A stretch of DNA of 64,000 nt from Sinohyriopsis cumingii (lineage: Eukaryota; Mollusca; Bivalvia; Unionida; Unionidae): the NCBI GenBank assembly GCA_028554795.2, contig CM068830.1, positions 46,204,227-46,268,226 on the forward strand. Reading direction: 5' to 3'. Below, piece by piece: positions 51,361 to 62,738 of this stretch. Under the pieces are notes generated by a model that was given only the letters and a program-made list of their open reading frames with translations, did no database searches and was not told the origin of the DNA. The position numbers and the translations under genes are program-made. Each line of letters opens with the position of its first letter. Position 1 is the first letter of the stretch.

Positions 51361-51779
51361 ACAATTAAGAAAGATTATCTCTATAGTAATGAAAATGAAA
51401 GTGAAAGTGAAAACACTAGCGTTAATGATTATAAAAATGAAAATGAAAGTGAATAAAAACACTTGCAATATTTATTCTGAAATATTTATTCAGATTTTTT
51501 TATTATTCTGATAATATTTTTTATACTGATTTTCTTTGACTAACCGACTAAAATTCAGATTTTTTTCAAATATAAATACTTCTGTGACTTTTCTACGATC
51601 GCTGATCTCTGTTAAGATTTCACAGAGATTCAAATTCAAATTTTCATTCAAGCAAGTGTCCGGATTGGTCAGTAAATTTGAAATGTATACTTAATAATAG
51701 CGCATTATGAATCGTAGATAGACCGGATTGATCGGTTTTTGCACCGTCCAGTATCCGGGAGGGGCTTTTGGCGTTAAAG
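51361..51779. other. No gene recognised
   Basis: AT-rich, with short 'gaaaatgaaagtgaa' direct repeats at about 51,390-51,455. Nothing else. Confidence 0.45.
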
Positions 51780-51877
51780 TAAAAGAGACCGCCGTAAATC
51801 TGAGAGGCTTCGCCTTTCCACCAGACTCACTATTCATAAGCAAATCTATGAAGCTGCTATGAAGAATGTCACAAATA
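51780..51877 (+). mobile_element. LINE linker fragment, inverted copy
   Basis: About 97 bases are identical, in inverted orientation, to 48,822-48,918 inside LINE copy B, covering the endonuclease-polymerase linker. No other LINE sequence flanks the fragment. It was either a very short insertion or was copied from copy B by a rearrangement. Confidence 0.9.
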
Positions 51878-51904
51878 CTATACAAAAATGATATATTTTG
51901 GTGA

Positions 51905-52490
51905 GAGTTTAAATATGGCGTAACTGATGAAGGTACCTACAAAATAGATATTACCATCAATGGACCTTTTGGTACTATTAATCGCGAACACAAACAACAA
52001 CGAGAAAAATTGCGTCTACCTTTGACAGAGTATCTTTTTGTCTTGACGTCCGCCAAAGATGAGATTATTAAAACAAATAGAAGTATTAAATCAGATTGCA
52101 TTTGATACTGAATCTACTTACTGGAATTTCATACAAATGGTAAACAAGTCAGAAAACAGACTCAAGCAAATCTTTCTTAATAAATATTCAATAACAGAAG
52201 CAGATTTGGAGACTTTTAATTTTTTTGAGTATTGCCGAACTAAAAAAAATCTACTGACAATCTCATTAGTGAATATTTTCCTAAAATACTTGAAGAGTGG
52301 AGAAAAATAGTCCCACCGGCAAGTATTCTCCGATATAACAATAATGAGCACGGCGAAGGTAGACATATTTCACCCGGAATTGTAAATATAACTTCAACGA
52401 TCTCAGTCAATCTTGTATGTGATGCAATCGATGTTAGTTATCAAACAGATCAAGCTCAGCTTGGGATTGCATCACAAGGAAATATTAAGG
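51905..52490 (+). pseudogene. Unrecognised degenerate plus-strand gene
   Basis: Coding-like plus-strand blocks: YKIDITINGPFGTINREH and LRLPLTEYLFVLTSAKDEII (about 51,930-52,060), then after a frame change FDTESTYWNFIQMVNKSENR (within the 83-codon frame 52,059-52,310), then ISEYFPKILEEWRKIVPPAS and ITSTISVNLVCDAIDVSYQ (about 52,268-52,450). The last part converges on the 3' end of the minus-strand fibre-like gene. Composition is protein-like throughout, so an ancestral gene of about 190 codons is likely. I recognise no family. Confidence 0.42.
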
Positions 52491-52499
52491 ACTGTTTGT

Positions 52500-53057
52500 T
52501 GCGTCGACGTCGTTGCTAATCTTTGCGGTCTCTTTAAGCCGTTGAAAATTACGACCAGTATTTTTAAACGAACCAACATGTAGATCATACTCGGCCAGCA
52601 ACGTGGATAACTTAGCGTCTACGGTACTTTTGTTGTTGTCTACATATTTTTATTTTGCAGCATCTTCATCAGATGTTGGATCTCTTAAAACAACTATTTT
52701 ATTTCCGTTCATGCTGAGTTCACCTTTCACTGTATCACCGGTAGATCGTAACCGACCGGCAATTTCATCTCTAATAGCTGCAATTGATATATTTGAATCT
52801 CTGATTTTTCCGACGTCAGTAAATACTGTAATATTATCCGTGGTAGCACCGAGAACTCTACTAACTATGTCATTCCATTTGATATTACTTGTTTTTAAAA
52901 CACCGTAATTTTCCTGAAAAACAACAACTTCATCTCGGTCAACTCCAGAGAGGTTCATAATATTAGCGATTTCATCTTTAGTCGCGTAATTTGATAAATC
53001 CACGCCATCGGGTTCTTTCTTCTTCCGCGAAGAGGATCTTACATAAATATCCACCAT
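52500..53057 (-). pseudogene. Fibre-like protein of the virus-like element
   Basis: A minus-strand frame of 135 codons from ATG at 53,055-53,057, with a basic N-terminus (SSSRKKKEPDGVDLSNYATK). The block GDTVKGELSMNGNKIVVLRD followed by PTSDEDAAK is the signature found in tail-fibre-like and capsid-spike-like proteins, where it is followed by a KYVD-type residue string. Here a TAA at 52,650-52,652 falls exactly at that point, and the same frame resumes with KYVDNNKSTVDAKL and runs on to about 52,500. The intact protein would therefore have been about 185 residues. A structural attachment role is inferred from the motif and from its place just downstream of capsid and protease. Confidence 0.6.
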
Positions 53058-53242
53058 TATTCGTTATAACGTCCACTTGTATAATTGTGCACGACTTTGT
53101 GAGGCGGTAATGTTGATTTTGATATAGCGGTGAGTATAACAATTACTTCACGTACGCATATTGTCTATGTTGGTAATGTTGAATACCAGATAGGCGTTGT
53201 TTTTATTGTGCTGGACCGCTTGCGGTCTACGTAATTCATAAA

Positions 53243-53472
53243 TTACTTTGGTGGAGCCAACCCATACGAATCGAAATAAATAATTCCACGTGGATCAATC
53301 GCGTATGAAACCCAATGATTACCAACACCGGTGTTATTATTAAGATCAATAATGACTGTTTCAATATTGTTTGGTTGAGCGGCAACTGATCGCTTATAAA
53401 AACATCTCTAAAAGTCTTGATCTTCAATTTCTTAGCAGCATCAAGTAAATCCAAATTTGACATCGGTGCCAC
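53243..53472 (-). pseudogene. Adenain-like cysteine protease (truncated)
   Basis: On the minus strand the N-terminal part (from 53,472) reads SNLDLLDAAKKLKIKTFRDV. After a frame change (about 53,380-53,410) the catalytic region reads GNHWVSYAIDPRG and then IYFDSYGLAPPK, ending in a TAA at 53,243-53,245. The HWV...YFDS...PP pattern is that of adenovirus-type (C5/Ulp1-like) proteases of Polintons, adintoviruses and virophages, with the catalytic His present. The C-terminal part with the catalytic Cys is not in frame, and beyond the stop I see only short remnants (about 53,120-53,240). An intact enzyme would cleave capsid precursor proteins during maturation. Confidence 0.72.
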
Positions 53473-53565
53473 CGTCAGCGGTGAAAACTATTGTTTTTTT
53501 TACTAACGCAGAGTTCCTGGAAGTCTCAGACCTTTTCCGCATCGATAGGGGGTTCCTGGAAGTCT

Positions 53566-53778
53566 CAGACCTTTCCCTCTTTTTTTATTCCTTGTCCTTT
53601 TGCTTTCTTTAATGCCATCCCAGCAGCGGTTCCAACTGCACCTAACGCGGCCACGTTTGCAACGGCTGGAGCTTTAGCGGCTATCAATGCTGGTATCGCC
53701 GCGAGAAGTGGAAATATGCCACCTGATTTAGTTTTGTCTGAAATAGCACCTGCAGAAAAAGTAATTCATATTTCAGTC
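53566..53778 (-). CDS. Ala/Gly-rich hydrophobic virion-type protein
   Basis: A minus-strand frame between capsid and protease. Its core is SGGIFPLLAAIPALIAAKAP, then VANVAALGAVGTAAGMALKK, followed by a basic tail KAKGQGIKKE. An amphipathic, Ala/Gly-rich stretch before a Lys-rich end is usual for minor capsid or membrane-active proteins encoded next to the protease in this kind of element. No ATG precedes it, so it may be the C-terminal part of a longer gene. A 25-bp direct repeat ('ggttcctggaagtctcagac' plus 5 bases; about 53,510 and 53,552) lies just downstream and separates it from the protease. Confidence 0.5.
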
Positions 53779-55104
53779 TTGGCTTTCTTAGCATGATTTT
53801 TGTCACTGAGTATAACAGCAATTGCTCTGTAATTAACACCGTCACCTGGATTTACGCTGGCTCGAAAATGAAAATCAACATCAGTTTGTCTGGATAAATC
53901 AAGATGCTATAGCGAAAAGTAATAGATCGGATAAAGTTTTTTATAATCAAGTTGTGATATTTGCAATCCTGTGTCTACGTTTTGGTCGCGCCCCATAAAT
54001 GTCATTAACCGATGATACACAAGCGCTATGATTTTGATCAAACTTCAGTAATATATTTTCAGTTGGTTCTTGTTGTCCGTTTATTCGAAGCGAAACTTCA
54101 TTAACACCAAGTTTGTCAAATATCACATGACTACGCGTTTGCGAGTTTAGTCGATCAGAAATTTGAAACGCAACAAATATATGTCGTGATGAAGAAACAC
54201 CTTGCTGTGATGCTATATGCCATGTAAATAACCCGTCAATGTTACTCTGAATACTATCCGTGGTTACTGTTGACCAACTCAGCAATGATTTACCGCCTAG
54301 GTCCATAAATGACAACAATCACTGTTCTTTTGCAATCGTTGGAGTCATTACCGGCATCCACAACGAAAATTTTGTCAGTACTACTTTACCAGCATCACCC
54401 ATAGATCGCCAAATAGCGTCGTCATCAGTGGCTTTTCTTACAAGAGAAACTGTGTGTTTAGCTCCACAGATAACTTTTCTAGCACTTCTACAAAATCCAA
54501 AGATGTGAAATAGTGGAATCGCGCATGAAAAACCTCTACGCGCTTGTCCCAGCATTGCTCGACGTGTTACAAATCCTATGTTGTATTCTGGATTAGCACC
54601 GTGAACCACCGGCCACACATCAGCGTCAGCGTTATCGGCATTGTTTCTTGGTCGTCTTATATTATACTGTACGTCGCTAGGATGGTCGGAAGTGTCCATC
54701 GCAAACATAATTGTGAGGCCGGCTGATCTTGTATAATTATCAGAGTATCTTGCTAAGCTTATTATTGTTGTAGCAACGTCGACGTCTTTCTGAATTGTTT
54801 CGATGTTTTTTCTATCAATTATGTACGTAACGCTAACAAACAATGCCATGATACCGTTATTGACAAAACCAACTCTAACTTCATTTACATATGCAGTATC
54901 ATCTGTTTTTATAATTTCACCTTCTACTTCAATAAAAGCCTCAGCGGTAAGAAATATACTTGTATCGTGGACTTGTAATTCAATTCTTCCTCGTTGATTT
55001 GGTAGTTGTGCGTCATAAGAATAAAATTGATAATCACGTACCAATTTATCCTTGAGAACTGACGCATCCATGTCGAACACTCGATCGGATATACGCTTAA
55101 ACAT
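53775..55104 (-). pseudogene. Major-capsid-like protein (double jelly-roll type)
   Basis: The best-preserved gene of the element. I take ATG 55,102-55,104 as the start. One frame runs to 53,947, interrupted by a single TGA at 54,319-54,321. After a frameshift a further block (about 53,790-53,930: RQTDVDFHFRASVNPGDGVN, then YRAIAVILSDK) completes it, about 440 codons in all. Features that recall a capsid family scattered through invertebrate genomes are the early beta-rich part (RIELQVHDTSIFLTAEAFIE; VGFVNNGIMALFVSVTYII), the central CAIPLFHIFGFC followed by LVRKATDDDAIWR, and GKVVLTKFSLWMP. It would form the icosahedral shell. The assignment is by remembered resemblance and by its place beside the protease, and needs a structure prediction. 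Confidence 0.68.
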
Positions 55105-55174
55105 CACGTACCGATTCATCCTCGAGAACTGGCGCATCCATGTCGAACGCTGGATCGAATATACGCTTAAACAT
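55035..55174. repeat. 70-bp tandem duplication at the capsid start
   Basis: Two direct copies, 55,035-55,104 and 55,105-55,174, each 70 bp with 7 differences and no indel. Each contains a complete copy of the presumed start codon and first codons of the capsid-like gene. As 70 is not a multiple of three, the upstream ATG is out of frame with the gene. Confidence 0.95.
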
Positions 55175-55188
55175 CTTTATTATAATCA

Positions 55189-55473
55189 TTATCGTCTAAC
55201 ACGAAGACCACTTCGGTAAATACCACTCCCAGCTATCAAACTTTTTTCTGCTTTTCCTGCCAGCTCTGATAGTATTTTGTTTGCGGCTTGATTTATTATT
55301 TTACTGACATTTGCAGGCATAATTTCGGTGCTTGGTAATTTTACTGGTGCCTTGACGGATGTCAAAGGTGGTTTTTGTAGAATTAATTGTGCTAGTCTTA
55401 TTTTGATTGCCGAGAATGCTTTATCACTAACAGCACCAATACCTTTATCAGGAACAACATCAATAACTTTCAT
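55189..55473 (-). CDS. Small basic protein upstream of the capsid gene
   Basis: An open minus-strand frame of 94 codons, ATG at 55,471-55,473, ending 15 bases before the 70-bp duplication. It is Lys/Ala-rich (SAIKIRLAQLILQKP; MPANVSKIINQAANKILSEL) and ends in a strongly basic SGLRVRR. The start overlaps the end of the preceding small frame by 14 bases, as in compact viral genomes. It is probably a minor virion or DNA-binding protein of the element. Family not recognised. It is the only frame in the element that I see as intact from start to stop with coding composition, apart from the frames at 55,460 and 56,325. Confidence 0.5.
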   Translation of the reverse strand: MKVIDVVPDKGIGAVSDKAFSAIKIRLAQLILQKPPLTSVKAPVKLPSTEIMPANVSKIINQAANKILSELAGKAEKSLIAGSGIYRSGLRVRR

Positions 55474-55615
55474 TCATAGTTTTTTTTGCAATCCTTCTGA
55501 ATAGACCCTGAACAACATCGCAGAGCCCATCACTGTAAATTGCTGTCCAAGTTGGTAATCGCGAATTCATCACCCTAACCATTACCGGTCCACGTTGAGC
55601 ATTATGTATGATCAT
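55460..55615 (-). CDS. 51-codon open frame in the virus-like gene cluster
   Basis: A minus-strand frame from ATG 55,613-55,615 to TGA 55,460-55,462. It begins MIIHNAQRGPVMVRVMNSRL and contains PTWTAIYSDGLCDVVQGLF. It overlaps the next gene by 14 bases. Its composition and tight packing argue that it is real. It may be a minor structural protein. Function unknown. Confidence 0.45.
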   Translation of the reverse strand: MIIHNAQRGPVMVRVMNSRLPTWTAIYSDGLCDVVQGLFRRIAKKTMNESY

Positions 55616-55639
55616 CTTATTTATTATTTAGTTATCTAA

Positions 55640-56176
55640 TAATTGTGGTAATCATCTACGATCTCATTGATAAGTTCCCGATAAACATCGATGTCCGTGA
55701 TACCTCCTGTAAATAATATTCGACAAATATCAGCTGCTTCATAAATAATTTCTGGAGAATTATTTCCAGCACGTTACCCTCCAATCAGAATTTCTAATCG
55801 TTCTACGTCAGAAAAAACGTTGTTAGGACGGGCAATAAAACTATTTCCCGCTGGCGTAGTCAAAGGAAAACCACTTCCAGTAGCGTTAGTATCAGGTGCA
55901 TCGTAAAATTCTTCTTTAGCTTTTCTAGAAGATTGTGATTTTGTTCTGTTGTCGTTCTATCTGTTGCTGCGATGAAGGAAGTTGATATGAAGGCTCTTGC
56001 TCAGGAGGTTCTGGTTGAGAACATTTTAACTTCCTCGGTGATTGTTTCCCTTGTTTTTCTAGCATTTCGAAATATTGATCTATTCTAGTGCGATAAATCT
56101 GATACACCGGATCACTCGTATCTACTTGATTAGTTCCTTGGTTTATACAAAAAAAGTCATTTGTACCACATTTCAC
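55640..56176 (-). pseudogene. Gln/Pro-rich protein of the virus-like element, frameshifted
   Basis: The minus-strand frame from 56,176 (MKCGTNDFFCINQGTNQVDT) continues through a Pro/Glu/Gln-rich stretch (QPEPPEQEPSYQLPSSQQQ) to a stop at 55,925. In another frame it resumes with KAKEEFYDAPDTNATGSGFP and AGNSFIARPNNVFSDVERLE. An in-frame stop at about 55,775 follows, and then AADICRILFTGGITDIDVYR to about 55,640. Read together, one gene of about 175 codons with one frameshift and one stop is likely. Family not recognised. The position upstream of the capsid suggests a virion or accessory role. Confidence 0.45.
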
Positions 56177-56324
56177 GACCTACACCCTCATCATGTTCTT
56201 CTTTTAAAAAATTACGCATCCGAGGAAAACTTGCAGCAGCAAATCCCCTTAATTAATTTATATCGTATTTATTATTGTTTGTATACCATCTTCCGTAAAC
56301 TTTTCCATAAAACTAACTCCCTTC

Positions 56325-56717
56325 CTACCCTTCTTTGACGTTTTTTTCTTCTTCTTCTTCCTTGTCAATGACTGGCTGAACGGCGACCGCTTGCGGTTGT
56401 GGTTGAGCAACAGCTATCTCAGTTGGAAGATCTCGTAAAATCTTTTTTGTTTGTTTAGTTCTTTTTGCTATTTTTTCAGTTTGCTGAGCAGTTTGTCTTA
56501 ATGATAGATTAAGACCTTCAGGAGCCGTCGCAACTCTTTCATTAACTTTTGTAACAGGTCTAACTAATTGTTCTGTACCCTCTGCAAATTCCACATGAGA
56601 TTCTTGACGTTCTTGTAGTTTTTGTCTAAATGAAGCACGAACGGGAAGAAACTTTTTAATTAGTTGTAGTCGTTCTCGAGCTAATCTAGCTGTAAAAGAC
56701 TCCAACGCTGGTGCCAT
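56325..56717 (-). CDS. Charged helical protein at the right end of the element
   Basis: An intact minus-strand frame of 130 codons from ATG 56,715-56,717. The N-terminus is basic and helical (FTARLARERLQLIKKFLPVR; RQKLQERQESHVEF), the middle is Thr/Lys-rich (LRQTAQQTEKIAKRTKQTKK), and a Gln/Val stretch leads to an acidic tail (DKEEEEEKNVKEG). It is likely coiled-coil and could be a scaffold or minor structural protein. It is the first gene of the leftward cluster. No family recognised. Confidence 0.5.
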   Translation of the reverse strand: MAPALESFTARLARERLQLIKKFLPVRASFRQKLQERQESHVEFAEGTEQLVRPVTKVNERVATAPEGLNLSLRQTAQQTEKIAKRTKQTKKILRDLPTEIAVAQPQPQAVAVQPVIDKEEEEEKNVKEG

Positions 56718-58202
56718 TATTGATATAACAATGATTTAATTATAGCAGCAGAGAGGTGCGAACTCTCCTCCTGGAGGTGGGTTTGCCCTGGTAGAAAGCT
56801 TTTATTTTCCAAAATGGAGCCTTCCTTCTTGAAAGCTTTATTTTTCAAAATGGGGCTCCCTCCCTGAGGTGGGTTCGCCTTCCTTACTATTGCCCTCTAT
56901 ACCTTCAACTTAGAAATTCTTATATTGGTCCTAATTATTGTCAGAAATCAAGCACGTAAAAAATACTCGGAGAACTTGAATATGAAGACTCAACAAATAC
57001 TAATATCTCTGTAACTATGTGTATAATGCATTCCAAATTGGACTATGTTCTCTCGCTGTCTTATTCCATCTTCACTCTGCAAGTCAATTACGTTATGAAG
57101 CCACGTAATTCGTATCGCTCCCGACTTTAATTGTATAGCTGTTGTTCATGGTTGTCCGTCCATCCCCAGAACACGTGAAACAAACGTAATCTTTTCAGTA
57201 AGCAATTCTCATAGAAAAGGTCTTGTTACACCATTATGATGCTAACAGAAAATCGTTGTACAATTTATATCCTTCGATTCAAATAACAACAATAAATCAC
57301 CTGAAAACTACTTTTTGTCATCTTTTGCATTGTTTGTAAACAATTTAAACAATTATTACATTGTTAATTATTAAGTATATGTGGTGTTTGTATATATTGG
57401 AGAACACGGTACATAAGATCATTATCCTAGTTTTCTAGTTTTTTTTATACATTCAGTTGCCATTCTAAGGTTGGCATTTCGCCGGATTTGCTTCACTTTC
57501 CAACAAGGAAATCGTTTGTATTTGAATGGCATAATTATCAAGTGGAGTTTTATGATATCGATAGTTACAAATCCTTTGTCTGCCGTAATGGCATCACCAC
57601 GTTCTTGCTTGTCACTGATGCTTCCAGCCCAAAAGACACAAAATTTATTATTCCAGATGAATTATTCCAAGGGAATGTTAAGTATGTATTGTGAGACTTG
57701 TATCGCGGGTGCATTAGTGATTTATAGACCATTGACTGAGGATTTTAGGTAAAAAGTTTGTTATGTATATTTAATTTGTATTCTTTGTTGGCCTTTGTAT
57801 TGATTGTGTGTAATATATATATATCTTTATTTTCTACTTGATCTTGTGCAAAATCAAGTTAATTGTCTACCTGACCAATGATATTTATGTTGTAAAAGAC
57901 TTAATACATAGAGAATATTTTGTATGAGTGTGGATTAAATATTCAGATCATTATCAATGGAGGTAAACGTGTTTATTCTTGCCTTGACATCTGAAGCAGA
58001 TCAGTCTTATTGTTGTTGTTAGTTTTTCGTTTGCGTGGAATTATTTATTCAAATTATTATTCAATAGTCAAAAGACTGTTAGCACATCACCTGTTTGCAT
58101 GCCATTGGCACATTGACAAACTACAGGCAGATAAAAAATCATTAAATATAGGGATTTTATTTGGAACACCACTGGATTTCAATCGGAAATTAATACATTT
58201 TA
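56718..58202. other. No gene recognised, right flank of the element
   Basis: At 56,770-56,890 two short direct copies share 'gaggtgggtttgcc', 'gaaagctttta' and 'ccaaaatggagc'. They may be the outer edge of the element. The remainder is AT-rich. A short open frame at 57,471-57,752 has no motif. Confidence 0.4.
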
Positions 58203-58320
58203 ACTTCTGATAGAGCTTTGAGGACTATTTGGTACTTAATTCACGATACCCTAAGTACGTTTTCAATTTTCACCATGTATTCTAGGGAAATAAATTATTT
58301 GCTGAATTTTAAAAGACTTA
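58203..58320 (+). repeat. Dispersed repeat, related to 5,474-5,590
   Basis: Shares 'gatag', 'actatttgg', 'acttaatt' and the AATAAA-like block with the segment at 5.5 kb. Moderate identity by eye. Possible terminal part of an old retroelement. Confidence 0.4.
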
Positions 58321-59489
58321 TTTGTTTTTGCTGTTTATGTTACTTAGTTTATGACCGACCATAGATTGGTAACATGTTCTGTGCAATCAGTGATTACGCA
58401 TTGCTCTTTCAACTACTGATTTGATTAGCCAGGTTAATGTAAATGACAATTTAGCATGTAGGTAATCAATATATTTATGTATGATAACTGAGCAAGTTGA
58501 CTTAGCAATGTGAAATCTCCAGCAAGAAGTCCTTGGCGTAGCCTCATCAAGACTAAAATAAATTTCATCAATGATACGAAGTTGTCGCAGTGGGGTTCTT
58601 TTTGTCTTGAACCTTCTATTGATATTTGAGATTCTGCACTGGGCAGTCATGTACAAAACATTACATCTGATTCGTTGTCTGCAATGTCCTCAAAAGTAAT
58701 ATCAGGTGGTTTCAAATGAATTCCAGCATCAAGCTTCTTGACCATACGAGTTCTGACCACTATCGTCAGTCTAAGTTAATGCTGGAACAGTTTTCACTCT
58801 TATTTGTACTGTAGTGTCTTTCTTGTTACATATATGATGACCGTATGTCCTTCAATAACTGCCTGCACTGTATAACCAAGATTTGTCTAACATTTTTAAT
58901 TATATTCTTCACAACAGTCATGAAACTTCATGATTCATATCTAAATGTAATGTCCTTGATTCAGTCGCATCACTCTAATTAATCTCCATTTAGATTTCTT
59001 TGGCTGCACAACGTCATCCTAAAAAATAATAACTTCAGTTTTTGTAGGGAAGTATAATTTAGTATGGTCTGGTTTGTCTTTTGACTCTGACATTTGCGAA
59101 AAGAATATTTGCCAGCAATGTTTTCGAAGAAATATATTATGCAAAAATAATTGCAATGTTACTGTTTGACAATCTAAAATAAATATCAAATCCATCTGTC
59201 TAATTCATGAAATATTTCATCCCATCCACCCCTGATCCCAGTCGCAGATTTACATTATTTTTCTCCCCACGATGCTCTGCTGACAGAGGAGACAAATAAT
59301 GTAACACCGGATTGGGGATATTTGACAGAGTTTGAAGAAACCAGATTGACATAACGCATTGCTGGTTGTTGCCGTCTTTGCCTTTTTAGTAGCCAGCGAT
59401 GTGTATAGTCTCTTTGTCTGGAACAGTGTTTTCTATTATAGTTCGTTGCACACATTATCGCGACTTTTATCCTCTCTGTAGCTCAGTAC
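58321..59489. other. No gene recognised
   Basis: AT-rich. Minus frames 58,656-58,387 and 59,455-59,255 contain no motif. Confidence 0.5.
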
Positions 59490-59607
59490 ATTTTCACGTC
59501 AGCGTCATTAAATGCATTTTTTCTAAAAGTACCTAATTTGTTTTGCATGAAATATTTAAAACGAATTAGGTACTTTTAGCTATATTTAAGGATGCTGACC
59601 TGAAAAT
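59490..59607. repeat. Inverted repeat, 50-55-bp arms, 13-bp loop
   Basis: Arms 59,490-59,544 and 59,558-59,607 are complementary with a few mismatches. The most conserved part is 'aaaagtacctaatt' against its complement. The block belongs to the same dispersed repeat family as 26,925-27,060. Confidence 0.85.
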
Positions 59608-59930
59608 TTGAATTATTGACAGGATAAAAATTCACTATGCTGTGTCGAACGAACTACAGTTTCTAGCATAATACCAAATAGCTCGACTTCGTGGTGTCTT
59701 TCTCTCTGAAAATATTCTTGCGGTATGCTATCAAAGTTGAAGAGACCTTGAGTGCTTTATGGGTGAATTTCATTTTGTTATAGATCTATTGTTGCTGTGT
59801 ATTTTGTTTGATTCATTTTTTAAAAGCTCCGTCAGATACAGCAGTTGAGAAAAGGATTTCTTCTTTTTAAAAGTAGTTCCTAATTTGTGGACGCAATGAC
59901 TGAGACGACCTGACTGAGCCAATCAGACTG
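59490..59930. repeat. Dispersed repeat, copy B
   Basis: 59,500-59,660 matches 26,925-27,060 directly, and 59,868-59,925 matches 26,803-26,850 in inverted orientation ('gacctgactgag'). The relation between the two copies suggests an element with inverted ends. No transposase seen. Confidence 0.55.
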
Positions 59931-62314
<2,384 letters not shown>

Positions 62315-62553
62315 TGCATAGAGGCCCTGCACACAACGAGTGTAATTGCAATTGCAAATATCATAAATATATACCAGTAATTATTGATAATTCTAGTCTG
62401 ATGATCACAACCTTAGCAAATACAATAAGAATCCATCACAAAACACAGTAACACCAAATAATTAGAAAATATGTTAATTGAAGTTTTGGAGAACTAAGAA
62501 ATGTATGCATGAATATTTACAAACTGAATCCAGCACATTATTTATGTGTGCCG

Positions 62554-62738
62554 GCGTTAGCTCATGATGCTGCATTAGCATAGGTTAGCTCATGATATCG
62601 AATTATCATGGATTAGTTCATTACGCCGAACTAGCATGGATTAGCTCATGATGCCGAATTAGCACGGATTAGCTCATGATGCTAAATTAGCGTGGATTAA
62701 CTCATTTAGATTTAGCATGGATTAGCTCCTGATGCCAG
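62554..62738. repeat. 28-bp minisatellite, about 6.5 copies
   Basis: The unit contains 'gattagctcatgatgccgaa' and then 'ttagcatg'. Copies differ at a few sites and the fifth to sixth copy carries an indel. It is not a multiple of three and not coding. Confidence 0.93.

Noticed and set aside
53491-53796. Plus-strand Ala-rich frame
   Set aside because: Complement of the minus-strand hydrophobic virion-type gene, which has the better context.
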